DNA of 64,000 nt from Roseburia inulinivorans DSM 16841 (GTDB lineage: Bacteria > Bacillota > Clostridia > Lachnospirales > Lachnospiraceae), in assembly GCF_000174195.1 (NCBI RefSeq), contig NZ_ACFY01000084.1, forward strand, positions 1 to 64,000, in the 5' to 3' direction. This document shows, one piece after another, positions 1 through 9,342 of the stretch (positions are counted from its first letter, which is position 1; each line of letters begins with the position of its first letter). The notes under the pieces were generated by a model. The model searched no databases, had not been told where the DNA came from, and worked only from the letters and a program-made list of their open reading frames with translations. A program made the position numbers and the translations under genes.

Positions 1-516
1 CTTCTCATTGCTAATAATTTTATCATTCAAATCACACAATATTTTCGCCACTTTATTCTGGCTTTCTAAATCTGGTAAATCAATCAACATTTCCTCCGCA
101 GATTTTACATTAAAATGCTTCTGTATAGCACCTACTTTATTGTTTTCTACCTGTTTCTTTCCCCACACATTAATATAGGCAGCCAAATAATGCGGATTTA
201 CTACTTGAAGATTTGGTCTTACTAATACCACATCAGCACAATTACATCCCTCATAATCTTTTGATACAACACAACATGTGCCTGGTATTCCGGTTCTTAC
301 GATAATTAAATCATTTTCATGAAGAATTGACTTTCGCAGTGATTCATTAAATTCTCTAGATATATATTTCAAATCATCTTCTACAATACTAAAAGGCTTT
401 ATATTCAGCGAACGAAGAAATTTTACCCCTTCATCTTTATACTGCTTTGCCATATTTCCAACAAATCCCACTGTTAATTCTGCAATATCTGATAATCTAA
501 CTCTTCTGCTCTTCAT
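1..516 (-). CDS. hsdS: Type I restriction-modification specificity subunit HsdS, partial
   Basis: Only the N-terminal 172 residues are inside the window; the gene continues beyond base 1. The reading frame starts at an ATG at 514-516 (protein MKSRRVRLSDIAELTVGF) and shows the usual start of a target recognition domain: a short LSDIAEL segment, a FLRSLNI segment, then an LIIVRTG strand and the closing QKHFNVKSAEEMLI / LPDLESQNKVAKIL helix that ends TRD1 in HsdS proteins. It would set the DNA sequence recognised by the HsdR2M2S complex. The start overlaps the 3' end of hsdM by 20 bases, so the order hsdR-hsdM-hsdS is one operon. Family assignment rests on gene order plus these motifs. Confidence 0.85.
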   Translation of the reverse strand, partial: MKSRRVRLSDIAELTVGFVGNMAKQYKDEGVKFLRSLNIKPFSIVEDDLKYISREFNESLRKSILHENDLIIVRTGIPGTCCVVSKDYEGCNCADVVLVRPNLQVVNPHYLAAYINVWGKKQVENNKVGAIQKHFNVKSAEEMLIDLPDLESQNKVAKILCDLNDKIISNEK

Positions 517-2146
517 ATTTCACCTTCTTTAACTGTTCCAAAATTTCTGCCTGCAGTGCAATTCCCTCAGCAAACAATTCCGTTAATTTTTCTGTGTAAC
601 TGTTCATTTTTTCTTGAAACTCTTCCTGCGTCAGTTCCACATACTCAATCTTCACTTCAAAATACTGTCCTGCACTGAATGAACATTTTTTCTGCACTAT
701 CTTGTCATAATCTACAACTACAGAAAAATCATCCTTTGGTTCAAAGTTATTAAAGGTATTGATAATATCCTCTATTTCTTCAGGTGATAAAACCGTTCTT
801 TGATTTTTTCCATCTACCTTAACCTTTGTTCCAAGTTTAGATGCATCCATTAAGATTGCCTGCTCATACTTCTTTGAATTGTCCAAAAATAACACAGATA
901 CATTTGTTCCTGTCGTAGCAAAAATATTGCTTGGCATTGAGACAACACCTCTGAGCATTCTGTCTTCAACAATGCGTTCTCGTATTTTCTTAGGGATTCC
1001 GGTTCCAGCTGTTAGAAATCCTGTCGGAACAACTACTGCTGCTCTACCACCATTTTCCTTCATAGAAAATATGATGTGCTGTAAAAACATCTGATAGATT
1101 GCCATACTATCCTTTTTCTTATTTGGTACATTAGGTACTCCAGCCCAAAATCTTTCTTTGTAAATGTCACCTGCAAGAGTATCTCTGTTATCAGAAAAAT
1201 CCACATTAAATGGAGGATTGCTAACAATATAATCAAATTTCATCAAACCATTTTTCTGACGGTTCAAATGCTGTGGAGAAAGAAGTGTATCTCCATGTAC
1301 CACATGACCAAGTGAATGTACCAAGTTATTTAAAATAAGATTGAGTCTCAAAAATTCATTAGACTTTTGAGAAATATCCTGTGTATAAATCGTACAATTA
1401 CTTTCGCCAATTTCATGTGCAAGTGCAAGTACCAGAGTTCCAGAACCTGCCGCCGGATCATATACAGTTACATTCTGCACCCCTTCCGACACCATGATTC
1501 TTGCAATAATACTTGCAATAGAATGCGGTGTATAATATTCTGCATACTTGCCAAAATCCTTGTTATAATCCTTAATCAGATACTCAAAAATAGTTGCAAA
1601 AAAGTCATACTTCTGTGAAAAAGCCTCTGCAAAACTGAATGTAACTAATTTATCAATCATAGCTTTGCAAAAATCAGACCTCCGATTTGACTCTGTTACA
1701 TTTTGAGATAAATTCTGATCAAATAAACGAATCTTATCACCGGAGCCAGTACTTACAGAGAACACATCCAGATTAGTGTTAGAAATATCCCATAAAGTTG
1801 AATCAAATAATTCGTTAAACTTCTCATCATTCTTATGATTGAAAAGATAAGATATAAAATGCTCTCTCTTGAGTTTTGCAGTAGCCGGTGGTAGAAGCAT
1901 CATAAGCATTTCATAGTCATCTTCTGACATATTATTTAATGCCTGCTCCATATTCTCGGAATTTTTTAGCTTTTCATCCGCCTGCTGTACCTCATATAGG
2001 AACTTATCATTTAAAAACTTATACAAAAAAATCTCTGTTATAATCTTATATTCACTACTGGCATTACCAAGTCCAAAATTGGCACATACTGTCTTAAGAT
2101 CATCAATCATCTGCTTTGTATTTGCTATTATCGCTTCTGTTGTCAT
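497..2146 (-). CDS. hsdM: Type I restriction-modification DNA methyltransferase subunit HsdM
   Basis: A 549-residue N6-adenine methyltransferase subunit. The N-terminal helical HsdM_N domain covers about residues 1-150. The SAM-binding motif DPAAGSGTL and the catalytic NPPF motif (IVSNPPFNVDFSD) are both intact, and a coiled C-terminal tail follows. An upstream in-frame ATG at 2191 would add 15 residues, but the start at 2146 (MTTEAIIANTK) is preferred: it matches the family N-terminus, sits behind an AGAAAGGGA ribosome site, and its A overlaps the hsdR stop codon (TAATG), typical of translational coupling. It methylates the site chosen by HsdS and is required for restriction by HsdR. Confidence 0.93.
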   Translation of the reverse strand: MTTEAIIANTKQMIDDLKTVCANFGLGNASSEYKIITEIFLYKFLNDKFLYEVQQADEKLKNSENMEQALNNMSEDDYEMLMMLLPPATAKLKREHFISYLFNHKNDEKFNELFDSTLWDISNTNLDVFSVSTGSGDKIRLFDQNLSQNVTESNRRSDFCKAMIDKLVTFSFAEAFSQKYDFFATIFEYLIKDYNKDFGKYAEYYTPHSIASIIARIMVSEGVQNVTVYDPAAGSGTLVLALAHEIGESNCTIYTQDISQKSNEFLRLNLILNNLVHSLGHVVHGDTLLSPQHLNRQKNGLMKFDYIVSNPPFNVDFSDNRDTLAGDIYKERFWAGVPNVPNKKKDSMAIYQMFLQHIIFSMKENGGRAAVVVPTGFLTAGTGIPKKIRERIVEDRMLRGVVSMPSNIFATTGTNVSVLFLDNSKKYEQAILMDASKLGTKVKVDGKNQRTVLSPEEIEDIINTFNNFEPKDDFSVVVDYDKIVQKKCSFSAGQYFEVKIEYVELTQEEFQEKMNSYTEKLTELFAEGIALQAEILEQLKKVKYEEQKS

Positions 2147-5100
2147 TAGGAAACCCAATCCCTTTCTAATATATATTCTTTCGACAGGCAATTATCTATA
2201 AACATAAGTTGAGGTTTGTCTACTTTAACATTTTCTCCCATACATGCTCTCAAAATAATTGGCTGTAAAGATTTAATGAAATAATCCTCATTATCAAGGA
2301 TATTCTCATTATGAGCAATCTGATCATCTGCTTTAGACTTAACACTCATTAAAATTCTGTGTACCGTAATTGCATCCGCAATAGGTGGTGGACTACCCAT
2401 AATTCTCTTATGTGTTCTCATGTATTTAACATCACCTGAATACTTTGCCGCAAGCATGCGATCTGCCAGATTCCTTTTTTCCGCCTTCTTTTTCAAAGTA
2501 TCCAGTTCTCCCATCATCTGCTTCATTTCATCTGCTGTGAGTTCCTCAATATTTTTCTTCTTGAATACCCGCTTTAATTCATCAAGAAGTGAAATATATT
2601 CAGGATCTTTTGGATCAAGACATCTATCTACGATTTCTCTTCTTGTTTTTTCCAGGCTATCTCTAAATGCATCAGCAATGATAAGTTCTTCTTCTTTTAT
2701 CTTACGAAACTGAAAATCTATCTGATCCAATGCCATATTGAGTACCTGTGACATATCCTCTGATGAATCAATGCTATTTTTTAAGTTAATAATGCTAATT
2801 CGATTATTGACCTCATTCAGGCACTTGATTGCATTCTCGACATTGAAATGTTCGTATAAATCCTCATACCCATACAAACGGATCAGATTATACATCGCCT
2901 TATAATTTTCTAATGCTTGTCGTAAATCAAGTAACTGCTTCTTATCATCAATCTCGCTAATTTGATTAATGAAACTTACCACATTGCTTGTATCATATAG
3001 AAAAAGCTGATTTTTTACAACATTCAGATCTTTTTCAATCTCTTCTTTGCTCTTGAAAATATTACTATAGTTTTGTACCTCGTCTCCCAATTCAGATTGA
3101 AGTTCATCAAAATATGCTTTATTTGTTTTATCAAACTCATCTTTGATATTTGCAAAATCAACAACATATCCATAATGATAACCTTTATACGGGCGATTTA
3201 CTCTAGTTAGCGTTTGAAGCAGATTATGTGCTTTAATCATTCGTGCCAAATACTGCTTTTTTAATCGAGGAGCATCGAAGCCGGTCAAAAGCATGTTATA
3301 GACCACCAAAATATCTATATTGCCTTTCTTAAACTCTTCCTGATCGTTTTTTCTATCCTGCTTTGTACCTTCATCATGAAGTACCAGTGCATGTGTATAA
3401 GCTGAAAAACGATTTAACTGCCTGTCCACTTCCCTTGCCTGTTCCGAAGAATCACAAACAATCATTGCTCCGATAGTGGAATCTAATGCTGTCCTGCCTT
3501 CCCCAAAATCATGAATGATATAATCAACCATCTTTTCTACAAATTTAGGATGGGCATATAAATCTTTCTTTGCTATGCTTCCCTGTCTTACTATTTGATC
3601 AAGTGTATCATTCATCTGATTCTTATAAGTCGTTTCAATCTCCTCTCGAATCAACTTTAATGTGTAACCATCTGCAATTGACTGATTATAATAATATTTG
3701 TGAATATAATTGCCAAATACATCTTTTGTATTGTATCCATCTCCAATAAGCGGTGTACCTGTAAGAGCTATCTGCACTGCATCTCTATCCGATGCCATAA
3801 GATTTGCCAGAAATGATCCTGTTGGATTATAACTTCTATGTGCCTCATCCAAGAAGTAAACTCTCTGTACATCCACATTATAATCAGAAGGTTTAGTCAC
3901 AGAATCCCTGGAAAACTTCTGTATATTGATTACAGTCATTGTCACTTTCCCACTGGTATTTGACTCTCCGGGATTTGTAATATCTGTAATAAACTCTTCC
4001 TTATCTTTTATCAATTTTACTTTAAGACCTCTAGCTTCAAATTCGTTCTTCGCCTGCTCTGCTAAATCTAAACGATCCACTATAAAATAAAACTTGGCAA
4101 TCTTCCCCTCTTCTTTACTAAAATAGTCAGTAAGGAATTTTACGTTGGAATATGCAAGTGCTGTTTTTCCGCTTCCCTGCGTGTGCCAAATTACACCTTT
4201 TCTAACTCCTTCTCTCAATTTATCTCGAATTGCCAATGTTGCAAATAGCTGAGGATATCGCATAATATGCTTCTCTATCTCTGTAATACCATCTTTGTTG
4301 GTTGTGGTTTTATAGCATATTCCATACTTTAATAAAAACAATAATCGTTCTTTTGTATATAAAGATGTAATGATACGATTGGTAGGCGAGTTTTCCGATA
4401 AGGAAGAGGCATACTCTGGAGTTCCTTTAATAGAAATCAGATTTGTATCACTTAAAATAAAAGCTTCATACTCTGGATCAATTGCCTTCATTTTTGCCTC
4501 TAATTCTTCTGCTCTCTGCTCACGAAACTTGCTAAAAAACATTCTTTTATAGCTGCTGGAAGCGTAAAAAGCTCCTTGGATTGGTTCAATATCAGAGTCA
4601 TCATATTCATTATTATTAGAAAACACTGTAAACTGAGTAATTCCAACAAACCGTCGATAAATCTTATTTCCAAACCTTCTCTCCATACGACTTCGTTCTG
4701 TCAGAATTCCCTCACGGTTATTATGACGCTTGACCTCTATAAATGATAATGGCATTCCATTAACCAGCACAACAATGTCTGGGCGAAAATTATCATCACC
4801 ATTTTCATATGGCAATTCAGTTACAACTGTATAGTCATTCTCTGTTCCGCTTATATCATTAAAATTAATCAACTTTATTCCATTAATATCTGATTGCAAT
4901 ATCTGAAAAATGATTTTCCAAGATCATCATTATCTAATTTAATCTTTAGTTCTCCGATAATTTTCTTCGCATCCGCAAGTGTTAATTCTGTTTGATTAAT
5001 TCGATTAATTGCATCCAAAAACTGACTATAAAAAATATTAGTATCACCATCATAATCTATATTACGTTCTTTATCTTTAATTGACATATAAGTATATCCA

Positions 5101-5159
5101 AGCCTTGTCAAATGTACAAGTGCTGGAATTTTTACTCTGGAATCTTCTGGTCTTCCCAT
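2146..5159 (-). pseudogene. hsdR: Type I restriction endonuclease HsdR, frameshifted near the N-terminus
   Basis: The ATP-dependent translocase/nuclease subunit is split into a 94-residue N-terminal frame (4875-5159, IPALVHLTRLGYTYMS) and a 917-residue frame (2146-4899). Restoring one T in the T5 run (bases 4906-4910, read on the minus strand) joins them as GKSFFQILQSDINGIKL, which fits the family, giving about 1004 residues. The large part carries the PD-(D/E)XK nuclease (FRPDIVVL...FIEVKR), Walker A GSGKT, the DEAH box YFLDEAHRSY and the helicase motif TRVNRPYKG. The N-terminal ATG at 5159 follows GGAGGTG. As read the nuclease would not be made as one chain; homopolymer sequencing error is likely, true inactivation or phase variation is possible. 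Confidence 0.85.
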
Positions 5160-5194
5160 AAGTGCTTTTCACCTCCAATACGTCATCTATTTTC

Positions 5195-5572
5195 TTATGA
5201 ATAATCACATGTATCATTAAGCGAATGGTATACTCTTCTTATCGACTCGATAACATTTTCCCGTGATTTCAGATTATCTAATATTATTGTTTGATATATT
5301 TTCCCTACAGATGTTTCTGTTGGTATATCATTTCCATATGAAACAATATTATCGTAATCACCTTCTGGTATCGCATAATCTTCAATCCATTCATCGCATA
5401 CCTGTTCAAATGAAAGACAATGGTTTACACTTGCCACTTTTAGCTGATGTAACAATACTTTATCAGATAATTTTTCTACTACATCCCTGCTCCTATTATG
5501 AGTTTTTCTTGCAACAACCTCTATCATTGTACATACAAAGAACAGATCATCCTCATTCCACTGCAATATCAT
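5195..5572 (-). CDS. Small hypothetical protein downstream of DUF3990 gene
   Basis: A 125-residue soluble, acidic protein beginning MILQWNEDDLFFVCTMIEVV, behind GGAG 11 bases upstream of the ATG. No signal peptide or membrane segment. It is mostly predicted helical and contains the phrase NHCLSFEQVCDEWIEDY, which I associate with small proteins found next to DUF3990 genes in Clostridia, but I cannot give a named family with confidence. It is the third gene of a same-strand set (DUF3990 protein, a frameshifted helical protein, this protein) between hsdR and the DNA polymerase operon. A role as partner or immunity protein is inference from position only. Confidence 0.6.
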   Translation of the reverse strand: MILQWNEDDLFFVCTMIEVVARKTHNRSRDVVEKLSDKVLLHQLKVASVNHCLSFEQVCDEWIEDYAIPEGDYDNIVSYGNDIPTETSVGKIYQTIILDNLKSRENVIESIRRVYHSLNDTCDYS

Positions 5573-5665
5573 TCACTTCTATGCTCCTTGTCTCTAACCA
5601 TGATTAATGCAAATCACTTAAAAATCCATACTCTTCCATTGAATTATGAAAACCGATAGTCTGTA

Positions 5666-6083
5666 TTAAACCTTCCCCACTTTCTTGACAGCAAGATCAA
5701 GTTCTAAATCATGTAATCCATAATAAGCTTTTTTCAAAAAATCTACCGTAATTTTTTTTCACAACTTCGGCACTTGGAATATCAAAATACCACTGATAAT
5801 AAGCATAAAATTCTCCAATCCAGTCTGGGACAAAACCTTCCATTGCTTTTCCCGGTTTCAGCATGTACTCTTCTGTTTCTGTAAAATAATTCCACAGTTC
5901 CTTTGCGTCCATTGTATTTACATAAGCTTTTGCTTTATCTATACTTATTCTCGTTTTACTTCTCATATAAGTATTAATAAAATCTTCCGTATCCATATCT
6001 GGGAATGACTGTGCAACATAATCAAACAATTTCCCCTGATTTTCCACCACATCATTTAGATAGGCTTCTGAATATGCCCGCAT
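5666..6083 (-). pseudogene. Small helical protein, DUF3990-associated, frameshifted near the C-terminus
   Basis: The open frame runs from the ATG at 6083 (MRAYSEAYLNDVVENQGKLF) to a stop at 5709. Removing one base from the T8 run at 5752-5759 lets the reading continue as VVKKITVDFLKKAYYGLHDL and on to ELDLAVKKVGKV, stopping at 5666; this is a natural helical C-terminus and restores a 138-residue protein. The gene starts 4 bases after the DUF3990 stop, so the two are co-translated. Family function is not known to me; the pairing with DUF3990 suggests an accessory or antidote-like partner. One of many homopolymer frameshifts in this window, so it may be intact in the organism. Confidence 0.6.
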
Positions 6084-6087
6084 CTTT

Positions 6088-6744
6088 TTACCTCGTTTCT
6101 AATAGCGTACTAAATACCTTTGTTACCTTATTACTGTCAGAATCAACAAGGGCACACATTCTCTCCCTTGCTGTGATATCTCGTTTATTATATTTATCAT
6201 TAAATTCCGCATATTCAACAAGTTGCAAATCTGATTCCATCTCACTTAATTGGTTATATGCTTTTTGCGTTTTGATACAATATTGAATTCCTAATCCGCC
6301 AAGTGAAAGCAACTCTTCCAAAATATCAATATCAATGTTATCCCGAACAAATTCTTTTGCAATATAGAAATAGGATGCATTTGCTCTCCAGCCTTTTATC
6401 ACATCATATCCATTGGTATCTATTCCATACTTTTCAATAAATTTTGCTGCAAGCATTCGATATCTTCTTGAATCAGCCGCATCACGATGCTTCATTAATT
6501 CTGCCAGCCAGGTAAGAACATCGTATTCTTGAAAATCTAGAATTGTCAATCCTGCACAATCCAATTCGTATTTGTGAACCCATCCACTTTTATCATTTGG
6601 TCTGCATACTGCCCATTCCTTCGCAAGCTCCAGATTATCCGTCAAATAAAATCCACGTCCATAATCATGCTTGTCATTACCACCACCATATATCGGCGTT
6701 ATAACTTCATTTGGAGAACCGTGGTAAAGTATAATTTTATCCAT
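6088..6744 (-). CDS. DUF3990 domain protein, ADP-ribosyltransferase-like fold suspected
   Basis: A 218-residue protein. The start is the ATG at 6744 (MDKIILYHGSPNEVI), preceded by GGGAGAAAGG; a longer frame to 6843 has no ribosome site. The N-terminal 130 residues match the DUF3990 pattern: LYHGS near residue 5-9, GRGFYLTDN around residue 28-36, a FQEYDVLTW segment, then YGIDTNGYDVIKGWRAN. The YHG and GxGFY elements resemble the H and Y positions of the H-Y-E core of ADP-ribosyltransferases, which is why a NAD-dependent toxin-like role is suspected, but the activity is not established from sequence. It heads a three-gene set and lies beside a restriction system, a typical accessory-region position. 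Confidence 0.7.
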   Translation of the reverse strand: MDKIILYHGSPNEVITPIYGGGNDKHDYGRGFYLTDNLELAKEWAVCRPNDKSGWVHKYELDCAGLTILDFQEYDVLTWLAELMKHRDAADSRRYRMLAAKFIEKYGIDTNGYDVIKGWRANASYFYIAKEFVRDNIDIDILEELLSLGGLGIQYCIKTQKAYNQLSEMESDLQLVEYAEFNDKYNKRDITARERMCALVDSDSNKVTKVFSTLLETR

Positions 6745-6901
6745 TTTGCCTTTCTCCCTGTTTAAGTGTAAGCATAAATAACTTAATCTATTATAACACA
6801 GAGAATGACTGATTCGCCATATATTTAGCAAAACTGGCGACAACTGACGATAATACCGATGGCAATCAATTTACTGACTAGGATTTTTCTCTGAATAAAA
6901 A

Positions 6902-6950
6902 GCAAAAATCCGCTTACCTGTACAAAAGGCAGTGGATTTTAGTTTTTACT
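6902..6950 (-). terminator. Candidate terminator after the YolD/polymerase operon
   Basis: On the minus strand an imperfect hairpin with arms AAAATCC and GGATTTT plus partial inner pairing is followed by a T-rich stretch (TTTTTGCTTTTTATT). It lies 40-80 bases past the YolD-like stop. The inner stem has mismatches, so the call is moderate. Confidence 0.45.
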
Positions 6951-6987
6951 TCTTCTATTTTATTTTTCTGGAGTTTCTTCACATCTT

Positions 6988-7398
6988 CTAATGACATATT
7001 TCCAACTCATGAATCATGTCACACGCAATGTGCGTTCCATCCTCTAAAATAAACATTTTGTCATAATCACGGATTTTTCTAAATGTTCCTGTCACTGTCT
7101 CATATTTGCCGCCCTCTTTTCTGTCATCCGGCTTAAAATATGTCACTGTCACTGCCAGATGTTCCTCTGCATGTGCCATCAGTTCCTGCAGTTTTTCGTT
7201 CAGTTCCTCCTTCTTATCCTCATTCAGCTCTGCCTGTTCTTCCGTAAGTCTTGCAGTCTCCTGGATTGCCGCCTCATGCCCGGTCAGTGCTGCAAACGGA
7301 GAGAACTGTGCCGCTCTGTCATAAATTGACATCTGCGGATGTACTTTGGAAACGTGATGTGGAAGCCCAATGATATCCTCATACTCTTTTTTATACAT
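6988..7398 (-). CDS. YolD-like protein, partner of Y-family DNA polymerase
   Basis: A 136-residue protein with the YolD signature: an N-terminal YEDIIGLPHHVSKVHPQMS segment, the RAAQFSPFAALTGHEAAI motif, a charged helix (residues about 50-80), and a C-terminal small beta region ending IACDMIHELEICH. The start is placed at the ATG at 7398, which has GGAGGT 5 bases upstream; the frame extends to 7410 inside the polymerase gene but without its own ribosome site. The start overlaps the polymerase stop by 8 bases, so the pair is translationally coupled. YolD/UmuD-like proteins commonly sit with UvrX/UmuC polymerases in Firmicutes and are thought to regulate or assist them. Confidence 0.88.
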   Translation of the reverse strand: MYKKEYEDIIGLPHHVSKVHPQMSIYDRAAQFSPFAALTGHEAAIQETARLTEEQAELNEDKKEELNEKLQELMAHAEEHLAVTVTYFKPDDRKEGGKYETVTGTFRKIRDYDKMFILEDGTHIACDMIHELEICH

Positions 7399-8923
7399 GA
7401 TGACCTCCAATCTGATTATTTCGCTCCTGCATGGTCGCCCCCTCCTGAAGGTTTGTTCCTTTTAGCATTGCATTTTTACCATATTTTTTCTTAACCGAAA
7501 GCATTGCCTCCTGCAGCCTTCGCTCTTTTTCGCGTTTTTCCTGTTCGGCTTCCTGTTCCTCTGCCACTGCCTGATAATCAGTAAATAAATCCATCTGTGT
7601 AAATTCTGTCTCTTCCGATATCGATTGCTCGTCCAGGGCATGGTTCGCTGTAACATAAACCCGGCGAATCAAAAGATTCTCATCAACAATCCGGTCATAC
7701 AGTTCTAATACTGCTTCCATGATCTGTGATGTAGAAGATGTCTTTTTCTTAAGATTTGCTGTCCCATGTGCATGCTTTGGCACAACTCTGCCATACCGGT
7801 CTGCTTTCACCTCTCCACGGTATTTTTTCCTGCGTTCCGGGTCTGCCAGATTCTCAATATCATACCCGACATCAAGCACAAGCTGGTCTGTCACAAGCTT
7901 TTTCTCCACAAGATCGAGCACCAGTGCATCGGTCATCTCACGGACAATGATTTTTGTCTGGTTAAAATCATACGGACAATGAAGCACCTGACCGGAACCG
8001 ATACTGTTTGTCTCCGGCTTATATCCCTTAATATCCGCAATTGTGACAGGCTCATATCCCCAGGCATGATCGATCAGAAGCTCTGCATTAATGCCAAACA
8101 TTTTATAAAGAAGCTCTTCGTTATAATAATCTCTCTCACCGCCGATGGAACAGCGTGCAATATCGCCCATCGTATAAAGTCCGGCCGCTTCTAACTTTTT
8201 CCGGTAGCCACTTCCTACCCGCCAGAAGTCCGTCAATGGTCTGTGATTCCACAATAATTTCCGGTAAGACATCTCATCAAGTTCCGCGATCCTCACTCCA
8301 TGTGCATCCGGCATGACATGTTTTGCCACGATATCCATTGCGACTTTACACAGATAAAGGTTGGTTCCGATTCCGGCTGTTGCAGTAATCCCTGTCTCCT
8401 GCATCACATCAAGGATCATCTTTGATGCCAATTCCTTCGCCGTCATATGATAGGTGTTCAGATAATGCGTCACATCCATAAACACTTCATCTATAGAGTA
8501 CACATGCATATCTTCCGGTGCGATATATCTCAGATAAATGTTGTAAATTTGTGTACTGAATTTCATATAGAGTGCCATTCGTGGCTTTGCTGTTACATAA
8601 GTAACAGAAAGCTCCGGGTGTGCCTTCAGTTCGTCCGAAAAATAGGAACTTCCCTCAAACACTCTTTTCGGTAACTTTTGCAGTCTCTCCCGGTTTACCT
8701 CTTTCACACGCTGCACAACTTCAAAAAGTCTCGCTCTTCCCGGGATTCCATATGCTTTTAAAGAAGGCGAAACTGCCAGACAGATTGTTTTCTCTGTCCG
8801 CTCTGCATCCGCCACGACAAGATTGGTCGTCAGTGGATCAAGATCTCTTTCCCGGCACTCAACAGAGGCATAGAACGACTTTAAATCAATTGCTATATAA
8901 ATATGATTTTCATTTTCGCTCAA
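7391..8923 (-). CDS. Y-family translesion DNA polymerase (UmuC/DinB type)
   Basis: About 510 residues. The catalytic palm motifs are intact: the first acidic motif IAIDLKSFYASVE and the SIDEVFMDVT motif with the Asp-Glu pair. Helix-hairpin-helix type segments (IPGRARLFE; MGDIARC) and a little-finger domain follow, ending in a charged, Gln/Glu-rich tail. An ATG exists at 8938, but a GGGAGG site lies between it and a TTG at 8923 with 7-base spacing (LSENENHIYIA), so TTG is the likelier start. It is the lesion-bypass polymerase of the operon with the YolD-like protein. The C-terminal region does not end in an obvious beta-clamp motif that I can certify. Confidence 0.92.
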   Translation of the reverse strand: MSENENHIYIAIDLKSFYASVECRERDLDPLTTNLVVADAERTEKTICLAVSPSLKAYGIPGRARLFEVVQRVKEVNRERLQKLPKRVFEGSSYFSDELKAHPELSVTYVTAKPRMALYMKFSTQIYNIYLRYIAPEDMHVYSIDEVFMDVTHYLNTYHMTAKELASKMILDVMQETGITATAGIGTNLYLCKVAMDIVAKHVMPDAHGVRIAELDEMSYRKLLWNHRPLTDFWRVGSGYRKKLEAAGLYTMGDIARCSIGGERDYYNEELLYKMFGINAELLIDHAWGYEPVTIADIKGYKPETNSIGSGQVLHCPYDFNQTKIIVREMTDALVLDLVEKKLVTDQLVLDVGYDIENLADPERRKKYRGEVKADRYGRVVPKHAHGTANLKKKTSSTSQIMEAVLELYDRIVDENLLIRRVYVTANHALDEQSISEETEFTQMDLFTDYQAVAEEQEAEQEKREKERRLQEAMLSVKKKYGKNAMLKGTNLQEGATMQERNNQIGGHHV

Positions 8924-9012
8924 GAACGCACCTCCCATTTTTTACGCCACTGCATTCGCATTAATATTATCTATGACCTTTTTGATTCCCATCCAGTGCT
9001 ACCATACACGGC

Positions 9013-9190
9013 AGGCGGTTAATCCTCACTCCAGAGGACTGTGACCTCTGATTACATAGAAATCTGCTTGCAGAAATCTTGCGAATGGAGGATTTGCTTT
9101 GCTCTTGGTTATATCGTTGGTTCTAAGAGCAATGACAAGACGCAAAAATAACCGCCTGGTCCTGAGAAAACTTGGCGGTTACTTTTGTAA
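9013..9190 (+). other. Structured element with competing stems, possibly a small RNA or type I toxin locus
   Basis: The 8924-9342 gap has no credible gene but holds nested inverted repeats. AGGCGGTTA (9013-9021) is complementary to TAACCGCCT (9149-9157), and the same TAACCGCC is also complementary to GGCGGTTA (9174-9181), so the outer pairing and the 3' hairpin exclude one another. Inside lie AATCCTC/GAGGATT (9021-9027 with 9088-9094), AGAGG/CCTCT (9033-9048) and GCTCTT/AAGAGC (9101-9130). A TTG-initiated frame at 9099 begins with a hydrophobic run MLLVISLVLRAM then basic residues, a type I toxin-like pattern, but it has no proper start. The strand of function is unknown. 9191-9342 shows nothing else clear. 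Confidence 0.4.
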
Positions 9191-9342
9191 TCTACTATTT
9201 CAGGCTAACCATCTATCGGTAGCACTTTTATATAAATATACTAACATTCAATCTCTTCCATGTCAAACATATATTCTTTTTTAATAGTCTACCTTGCCAG
9301 TCAATGACTGAATTAAATATCCTATATGTTTTTTACACCAGC

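Noticed and set aside
2147..2191. Longer hsdM start (MPVERIYIRKGLGFL)
   Set aside because: It lies inside hsdR, lacks a ribosome site and adds residues not typical of HsdM; the ATG at 2146 has a good site and coupled stop.
4875..4935. Programmed ribosomal frameshift in hsdR
   Set aside because: The T5 run has no convincing slippery heptamer or stimulatory structure, and the same type of break occurs in 11 other genes.
9099..9284. Open frame MLLVISLVLRAM... as a gene
   Set aside because: Starts with TTG without a ribosome site and extends through the hairpin region into AT-rich sequence; kept only as part of the structured element.
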